Positions 43,299 to 47,855 of a stretch of 47,855 nucleotides of DNA are shown piece after piece (within the stretch, counting starts at the first letter, position 1; each line of letters opens with the position of its first letter). The notes beneath the pieces were generated by a model, which had not been told where the DNA came from, did not search any database, and worked only from the letters and a program-made list of their open reading frames with translations. The DNA lies in NCBI GenBank assembly GCA_040902535.1, contig JBBDXD010000020.1, positions 34,938-82,792 on the forward strand, written 5' to 3'. The position numbers and the translations under genes are program-made. This DNA comes from Dehalococcoidia bacterium (GTDB lineage Bacteria > Chloroflexota > Dehalococcoidia > DSTF01 > JACRBR01).

Positions 43299-43933
43299 AG
43301 CTTCGATCCAAATTCGTCGAGGCGCCGCTCGAGCCGCCGCTGTTGCACCGAAAGCGTCAGGTCTCCCCGCGTCTTCTCGAGGATGCCACGCACGCTGTCC
43401 GTCGTGCGACGGAGGCCGCCGGTCATGGCGTCGGGGTAGTCGACGGTCACGAGCACGGAGTACATGTCGTCCATCGCGCGGAGCCAGTCTTCGCACTTTT
43501 CGACATCGCCGGTGCGCAACGTATCGAGCAGGTGCCGCCGCAGCTCGCCGACGGCCTCGCCCATGCCATTGAGGAACGCCGCCTGCTCCACCTGGAGCGT
43601 CTCCGGCGTCGGGAAGTCGCTGCCGGCAATCAACGCAAGGGTGATCGATGCTTCGGCGTACTCCTTCTGCGCGTCGTGCACGAAACCGGCGAAGTAGATG
43701 TCCGGGTGGCCATCGAGCGACTGGCGCGCAGTCTGCAGTTGCGCGCCGGCCTTCGACACGAGTTGGCCGGCGGTTTCGAAGTCGTCGCGGTGGACCGCAC
43801 GGATGGCGTTCGCGGAGAGCCTGATCGCCTCGCGGCACAGGGGAAGCGCCGCCTCGCGCGCGGTGTTTTTGCCGACGAAGTTCTCCCGGACGCGCTCCAT
43901 GATCGCGTCAAGCGGCGTGGAGATGTCGGGCAT
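43295..43933 (-). CDS. Translin-family protein
   Basis: A 212-residue all-helical protein. FAGFVHDAQKEYAEASITLALIAG near 80, MGEAVGELRRHLLDTLRTGD near 123 and DYPDAMTGGLRRTTDSVRGILEKTRGDLT near 165 follow the translin/TRAX pattern, including acidic residues in the Q-E-Y-x-E-A helix. Eukaryotic translin binds single-stranded nucleic acid and TRAX is an RNase; the bacterial role is not established. GAGGAAG precedes the ATG. It is the last gene of a reverse-strand run beginning with the PPOX gene at 45511. Confidence 0.75.
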   Translation of the reverse strand: MPDISTPLDAIMERVRENFVGKNTAREAALPLCREAIRLSANAIRAVHRDDFETAGQLVSKAGAQLQTARQSLDGHPDIYFAGFVHDAQKEYAEASITLALIAGSDFPTPETLQVEQAAFLNGMGEAVGELRRHLLDTLRTGDVEKCEDWLRAMDDMYSVLVTVDYPDAMTGGLRRTTDSVRGILEKTRGDLTLSVQQRRLERRLDEFGSKL

Positions 43934-43966
43934 GGCTTCCTCGCTGTCTCGCCGCCCGCGCGGGAT

Positions 43967-44302
43967 CTAGAGGTCTTTGACAGGGTGGGGCAGATCACCG
44001 TCGCGGGCCGCATCGATCATCTCGCGCGCCTCGCCGGGCAGGTCCATGCCGTAGTCATCGAACTTCTTCTCGACCCAGCGGCCGATCTGGCGCGGATCCT
44101 TGTAGTCTTCGACGCCGCGGGGCATGCTGCCGTAGTCATCGAGCACGCGCGATTCGCTCTTGTGGTACGCGAAGCGTGACAGGGCGCGCGCCGTCCCGCC
44201 GCCGCAGTGCTGGCACGCCGGCGCGACCTCGGTGGAGGTGTTGCGGACGAACTGGCTGGTGAGGCGCCGGCAGTCCTTGCACTTGTACTCGTAGATCGGC
44301 AT
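43967..44302 (-). CDS. FmdB-family zinc ribbon protein, copy 1
   Basis: A 111-residue protein starting MPIYEYKCKDC; Cys8, Cys11, Cys30 and Cys33 (CQHCGG) form the FmdB/CxxC zinc ribbon. The rest is an acidic, likely helical extension (residues 50-111). FmdB proteins are of uncertain regulatory function. It follows a paralogue by 15 bases. Confidence 0.82.
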   Translation of the reverse strand: MPIYEYKCKDCRRLTSQFVRNTSTEVAPACQHCGGGTARALSRFAYHKSESRVLDDYGSMPRGVEDYKDPRQIGRWVEKKFDDYGMDLPGEAREMIDAARDGDLPHPVKDL

Positions 44303-44317
44303 GGCGGTTACAGCGTA

Positions 44318-44677
44318 CTAGAAATCATCTTCGTCATCGGCGAAGCCACCTTCACCGGTGATGTCGTCGGGCAGCTCGCCCGCCTCCATGCGACCGACCA
44401 TCTCGTCGAACTCGGGGCCCATGTCTTCGCCCATCTCGTCGCGCATGCTGCGCGCCCAACGGGCGACCGCGCGCGGATCGTTCTCGTCGATGCCGGCCAT
44501 GCCCGCCCCGTCGTCGAAGTCGCCGCCGCCGCGGTGCACGGCGACGCGCGAGATCAGGCGGGTGAGCTTCTTGCCGCCGCAATGCTCACAGGCCGCATGG
44601 ACGTCGCTGGAGACGCTGCGGACGAAGACGGAGGTGCGCTTCTTGCACGCGAGGCAACGGTACTCGTAGATCGGCAT
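44318..44677 (-). CDS. FmdB-family zinc ribbon protein, copy 2
   Basis: A 119-residue protein starting MPIYEYRCLAC with the same Cys8/11/30/33 ribbon as its neighbour, followed by an acidic extension ending DDEDDF. The two copies agree in the ribbon and in an ARWARSMRDEMG / GRWVEKKFDDYG-like helix, so they are tandem duplicates that have diverged. The start is placed at 44677 to match the family N-terminus; the open frame extends 7 codons further. Confidence 0.8.
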   Translation of the reverse strand: MPIYEYRCLACKKRTSVFVRSVSSDVHAACEHCGGKKLTRLISRVAVHRGGGDFDDGAGMAGIDENDPRAVARWARSMRDEMGEDMGPEFDEMVGRMEAGELPDDITGEGGFADDEDDF

Positions 44678-44708
44678 GCCATAGCGATAGCAGACCATGA
44701 TGCGAGGC

Positions 44709-45083
44709 TCAACGGGGCCGGACGGCGTCTTCGTAGTGGGTGACGGAACGCAAGGCTCCGTCGCGCGTCAGTTCCACGGTCACGACGTCGATCCGCAGCG
44801 GCAGTTCGGCGCAGTCCGGGTTGCGCTCGACGTACCAGTCCACGGCGCGCAAGAGTTGCGCGGTCTTCCGCGGGCCGACGGAGAGCGCCGCCATGCCCTG
44901 GTCGCCTCCCTTCCGCGTGCGCACCTCGACGAATACCAACGCATCGACGTCGCGGGCGACGAGGTCGATCTCAGCCTCAAACACGCGAAAGTTGCGTTCG
45001 ATGATGCGATAGCCCTTGGCCTCCAGGTGGGCGGCGGCGACGCGTTCGCCGAAATCGCCCAGCGACTTTCGGGGCGAAGTCAA
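44709..45083 (-). CDS. yraN: YraN/UPF0102 endonuclease-like protein
   Basis: A protein of about 124 residues with the UPF0102 pattern: LGDFGERVAAAHLEAKGYRIIERNFRV, then EIDLVARDVDALVFVEVRTRK, the restriction-endonuclease-like E-x-D...E-x-R/K core. The cellular role is unclear; it is often found beside rnhB, as here. The start is set at a TTG (45083) that overlaps the stop of the upstream PPOX gene and gives the standard N-terminus; a GTG at 45101 is an alternative. Confidence 0.83.
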   Translation of the reverse strand: MTSPRKSLGDFGERVAAAHLEAKGYRIIERNFRVFEAEIDLVARDVDALVFVEVRTRKGGDQGMAALSVGPRKTAQLLRAVDWYVERNPDCAELPLRIDVVTVELTRDGALRSVTHYEDAVRPR

Positions 45084-45511
45084 CTGTCCGCCGCCTTCCA
45101 CCTCCGGTGGACGGGCCTTAGGGAGTTGTGGTCGTGGGATGTAGCGAGCACCTCACCGATCAATAACTCGAAGAGGATGTACCCCTTCGCGCGATCGGCA
45201 TCCGCGGGCTCAGCCTCAACTGCCCTGCCGACGAGAAGCACCTCGCCGCCGCCCCCGGTCGTGTCCTCGACCGGGCCGTGCAGTGCGAATCGACCGTTGC
45301 GGCGGAGATCGTGGGCCTTTGGAGACGTCGGATACATAGTGACGATGAGGCAGCTGCCGCGCGGTGCCAATGGCCCGACCGGATGCACTCGCGGCCAACC
45401 ATCCCGGCGCACGGTGCCGAAATAGCAGGGGGCGCTCGCGAGTCGTTCAAGGATATGCGCGGCGAGTTCGGGATTCAGTGCGCCGAAGTCGCCCCATCGA
45501 ATCGCGTCCAC
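45080..45511 (-). CDS. PPOX-class pyridoxamine 5'-phosphate oxidase-like protein
   Basis: A 143-residue split-barrel flavin-type protein: ILERLASAPCYFGTVRRDGWPRVHPVGPL, SPKAHDLRRNGRFALHGPVED and GEVLLVGRAVEAEP follow the family order. It is a different subgroup from the PPOX gene at 6427. It starts at a GTG 6 bases after TAGCAT, without a ribosome site, so it may be leaderless. It heads the run of genes that continues through yraN and fmdB. Confidence 0.75.
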   Translation of the reverse strand: MDAIRWGDFGALNPELAAHILERLASAPCYFGTVRRDGWPRVHPVGPLAPRGSCLIVTMYPTSPKAHDLRRNGRFALHGPVEDTTGGGGEVLLVGRAVEAEPADADRAKGYILFELLIGEVLATSHDHNSLRPVHRRWKAADS

Positions 45512-45551
45512 AGGACAATGCTACACCGGCCGCGCGGACGCTCGCCGCGCG

Positions 45552-45920
45552 TCAGGGCGTGTACAGCTCGACTTCGTATCCGTCGAGGTCGGTGAAGTAG
45601 ATGTACGGCTTGGCGTCCTCGTGTTCGCCGCTGCGAATGGCGGTGCCGCCGGCGGCCTCGATCTCGGCGCGCGCGGCCGCGACATCGGTGCCGGGATCAA
45701 TGGCGAACCCGAAGTGACGCAGACCCGCGTGCGCGCCGGGGCGCCAATCCGACGATCCGGCGAACGTGATCATGTCGCCACCGCCGGGCACGCTCGCGAA
45801 GACCGCGGACCCGTCGCGAAACTGCTCCTCGATGCCGAACAGGCGCTGATAAAACGCAAACGACCGCTCAGCGTCGCGGACGAGAAACTGGATGTGGCGA
45901 AGGCCCCTGGTGCGAATCAT
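45552..45920 (-). CDS. VOC (glyoxalase/bleomycin-resistance fold) protein
   Basis: A 122-residue single-chain VOC protein. It opens LRHIQFLVRDAERSFAFYQRLFG with a metal-binding His, continues GLRHFGFAI and ends YIYFTDLDGYEVELYTP with the terminal Glu ligand. These are the usual ligands of the paired beta-alpha-beta-beta-beta modules. Members include glyoxalases, dioxygenases and antibiotic-binding proteins; the substrate is unknown. It overlaps rnhB by 4 bases. Confidence 0.83.
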   Translation of the reverse strand: MIRTRGLRHIQFLVRDAERSFAFYQRLFGIEEQFRDGSAVFASVPGGGDMITFAGSSDWRPGAHAGLRHFGFAIDPGTDVAAARAEIEAAGGTAIRSGEHEDAKPYIYFTDLDGYEVELYTP

Positions 45921-46594
45921 GTCGGCGACGGCTCAAGCGCCTTGAACGGCAAGTCGATCGCAATACCGCGCGCCTCGAGAGCAGCGCGCACGGGCGCGAA
46001 CAGCCTGCGGTGGATCGGACACGGCCCGTGCTCGTCGAGCGCGCGCTTGTGCTCCGGCGTCGCGTAGCCGCGGTTCTCGTTGAAGCGGTACTCCGGGTAT
46101 ACCGGGTGATAGCGCTCCATCAGCGCGTCGCGGTGTGTCTTCGCCAGGATCGATCCCGCCGCGATCGACGCGCACAACGCATCACCGTGGATGATCGAGC
46201 GGTGCCGGTATTCGGGCAGCGAGACCGCATCGATCAGCACCAGGTCGGGGCGGCATGGCAGCGCATCGAGCGCGCGCCGCATCGCGAGCTTCGTGGCGGC
46301 GATCAATCCGATCGTATCGATCTCCTCATGTGAGGCTGCGCCGACGCCGTAACCGCACTCTTCGCGGATCGCCTGGGCGAGGCGCTGGCGCTCTTCGGCG
46401 TCGATGAGTTTGCTGTCGCGCAGGTCCGCCCACCAGGTCCGCGCGAACCCCGGCTCGAGGATTGCCGCACCGGCGACGACGGGGCCGGCGAGCGGCCCGC
46501 GGCCCGCTTCATCGAGTCCGGCGACGTGCCGAAAGCCCCGCCGCCAGGCGGCGAGTTCGGCGTTGAGGCTGGGCGCTGCTTGAAAGAGGCCCAT
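45917..46594 (-). CDS. rnhB: Ribonuclease HII
   Basis: The 225-residue enzyme has the catalytic start GLDEAGRGPLAGPVVAGA (Asp28, Glu29), LVLIDAVSLP (third Asp), SIAAGSILAKTHRDALM (fourth Asp) and NRGYATPEHKRAL. RNase HII removes ribonucleotides and RNA primers from DNA. The start at 46594 gives the normal length and lies 7 bases after TAGCAT with a TGC extension, so the mRNA is probably leaderless. The VOC gene overlaps its end. Confidence 0.95.
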   Translation of the reverse strand: MGLFQAAPSLNAELAAWRRGFRHVAGLDEAGRGPLAGPVVAGAAILEPGFARTWWADLRDSKLIDAEERQRLAQAIREECGYGVGAASHEEIDTIGLIAATKLAMRRALDALPCRPDLVLIDAVSLPEYRHRSIIHGDALCASIAAGSILAKTHRDALMERYHPVYPEYRFNENRGYATPEHKRALDEHGPCPIHRRLFAPVRAALEARGIAIDLPFKALEPSPT

Positions 46595-46601
46595 CGGCGC
46601 G

Positions 46602-46610
46602 ATGCTAGCA
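46602..46610 (-). promoter_or_regulatory. Extended -10 box of rnhB, probably leaderless
   Basis: TGCTAGCAT on the reverse strand ends 7 bases before the rnhB ATG. No ribosome site fits in between. Confidence 0.5.
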
Positions 46611-46699
46611 CCGGGCGGAGTGCGTGTAAAGCATCGTCCGCACCAGCGGGCGGGGGCTACCATGGCAGCGAAAACGCCAAGCTGACAAGGGAGGACGTA

Positions 46700-46888
46700 A
46701 TGCCCATCGTGCGTGTCGAGTTGTTCTCAGGGAGGACCCACGCGCAGAAGCAAGAGTTGGCGCGCGCCATCACGGAGGCTGTGGCGAACGTCGCCCATAC
46801 TACGCCGGAAGCGACGATCGTCATTTTTCAGGATGTCGAACGCGAGAATTGGGCCCAGGCAGGCAAGCTGGCATCCGACGACGACTAG
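46700..46888 (+). CDS. 4-oxalocrotonate tautomerase-family protein
   Basis: A 62-residue protein beginning Met-Pro (MPIVRVELFSGRT), so that removal of Met exposes the catalytic N-terminal proline of the tautomerase fold. The helix HAQKQELARAITEAVANVA and the strand ATIVIFQDVERENW fit the 60-residue hexameric type. The substrate is unknown. GGGAGG precedes the start. Divergent from rnhB. Confidence 0.82.
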   Translation: MPIVRVELFSGRTHAQKQELARAITEAVANVAHTTPEATIVIFQDVERENWAQAGKLASDDD

Positions 46889-47031
46889 AGACTCAGGGTT
46901 CTGCCTATGGGGTGCTCATCCCCGCCGACGGATACTGGAACGACCATAACCGGGGAGACGTTTGCGTATGTTGACAGATCTCACGTTACGAGACGTGTGT
47001 AAGCAGGTTCACGGTAGGGGCGCGGGTGCTC

Positions 47032-47040
47032 TGATATACT
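47032..47040 (+). promoter_or_regulatory. Extended -10 promoter of ftsH
   Basis: TGATATACT has the TGn extension and a near-consensus TATACT hexamer, about 58 bases before the ftsH ATG. A TTGACA at 46971-46976 is too far away to be its -35 box. Confidence 0.5.
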
Positions 47041-47098
47041 GGGTTCGCATTCCCCTGGAACTCCCGTTGAGCGCAGGGACAAAGGTTAGGTTTCGCCC

Positions 47099-47855
<757 letters not shown>

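Noticed and set aside
46971-46976. TTGACA as the ftsH -35 box
   Set aside because: It is 58 bases from the TATACT hexamer, and no -10 lies at the proper distance from it.

Overview
The window is a gene-dense, high-GC bacterial chromosome segment with short intergenic gaps. It has no prophage, insertion sequence, integrase or CRISPR array that I can see. The best guess at the source is a Chloroflexota bacterium, perhaps Dehalococcoidia-like. The clues are a T-box leader on thrS, a bacterial translin-family gene, a Tat-exported protein with a Thr/Pro-rich tail, an AMP-forming acetyl-CoA synthetase, and many DinB-like, PPOX-like and Gfo/Idh/MocA accessory genes. This placement rests on gene content alone and is moderate at best.

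Region by region. Positions 1-7620 read forward: a KamB/NpmA-type 16S rRNA methyltransferase coupled to a GNAT acetyltransferase, a frameshifted DinB gene, uvrA coupled to a luciferase-domain-like gene, a tandem pair of DinB/ClbS-like genes, a PPOX-fold flavoprotein and a HAD hydrolase. Positions 7830-11290 read in reverse: an NYN-domain protein, then an Eis-like acetyltransferase followed by an APH-fold kinase. Positions 11520-16906 carry htpX, a methyltransferase, a lipoprotein, rarA and ccdA. Positions 17074-21860 carry a secreted protein, an M20 peptidase, a short 3-hydroxyacyl-CoA dehydrogenase, a PHP-domain hydrolase and a membrane protein. Positions 22085-27962 hold a carbohydrate-flavoured group: a Tat-exported TIM-barrel-like protein, two Gfo/Idh/MocA dehydrogenases, a sugar isomerase and a methyltransferase. 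Positions 28035-36784 hold a frameshifted AlkD-like gene, typA, small genes, a hotdog-like protein, a frameshifted membrane protein, tRNA-Pro(TGG), a nucleoside phosphorylase-pyrD pair, an SDR and a HAD phosphatase. Positions 36842-41125 hold a rhodanese, acsA and two exported proteins of lower GC. The rest is thrS under a T-box riboswitch, a reverse-strand block (translin, two FmdB proteins, yraN, PPOX, VOC, rnhB), a tautomerase and the start of ftsH, which is cut by the window edge.

The most notable biology is at the left end. A 16S rRNA A1408 methyltransferase homologue keeps the diagnostic residues of NpmA/KamB, and within about 10 kb lie an Eis-like acetyltransferase and an APH-fold kinase in one operon. 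No aminoglycoside biosynthesis genes are visible. Other points are a dihydroorotate dehydrogenase with Ser in place of the class 1 catalytic Cys, many candidate leaderless promoters, and two families of palindromic intergenic repeats. Three broken genes carry six frameshifts, each repaired by adding one base to a short homopolymer, which raises the question of assembly error. Functional calls come from reading the translations and recalled family motifs; no database search was run.
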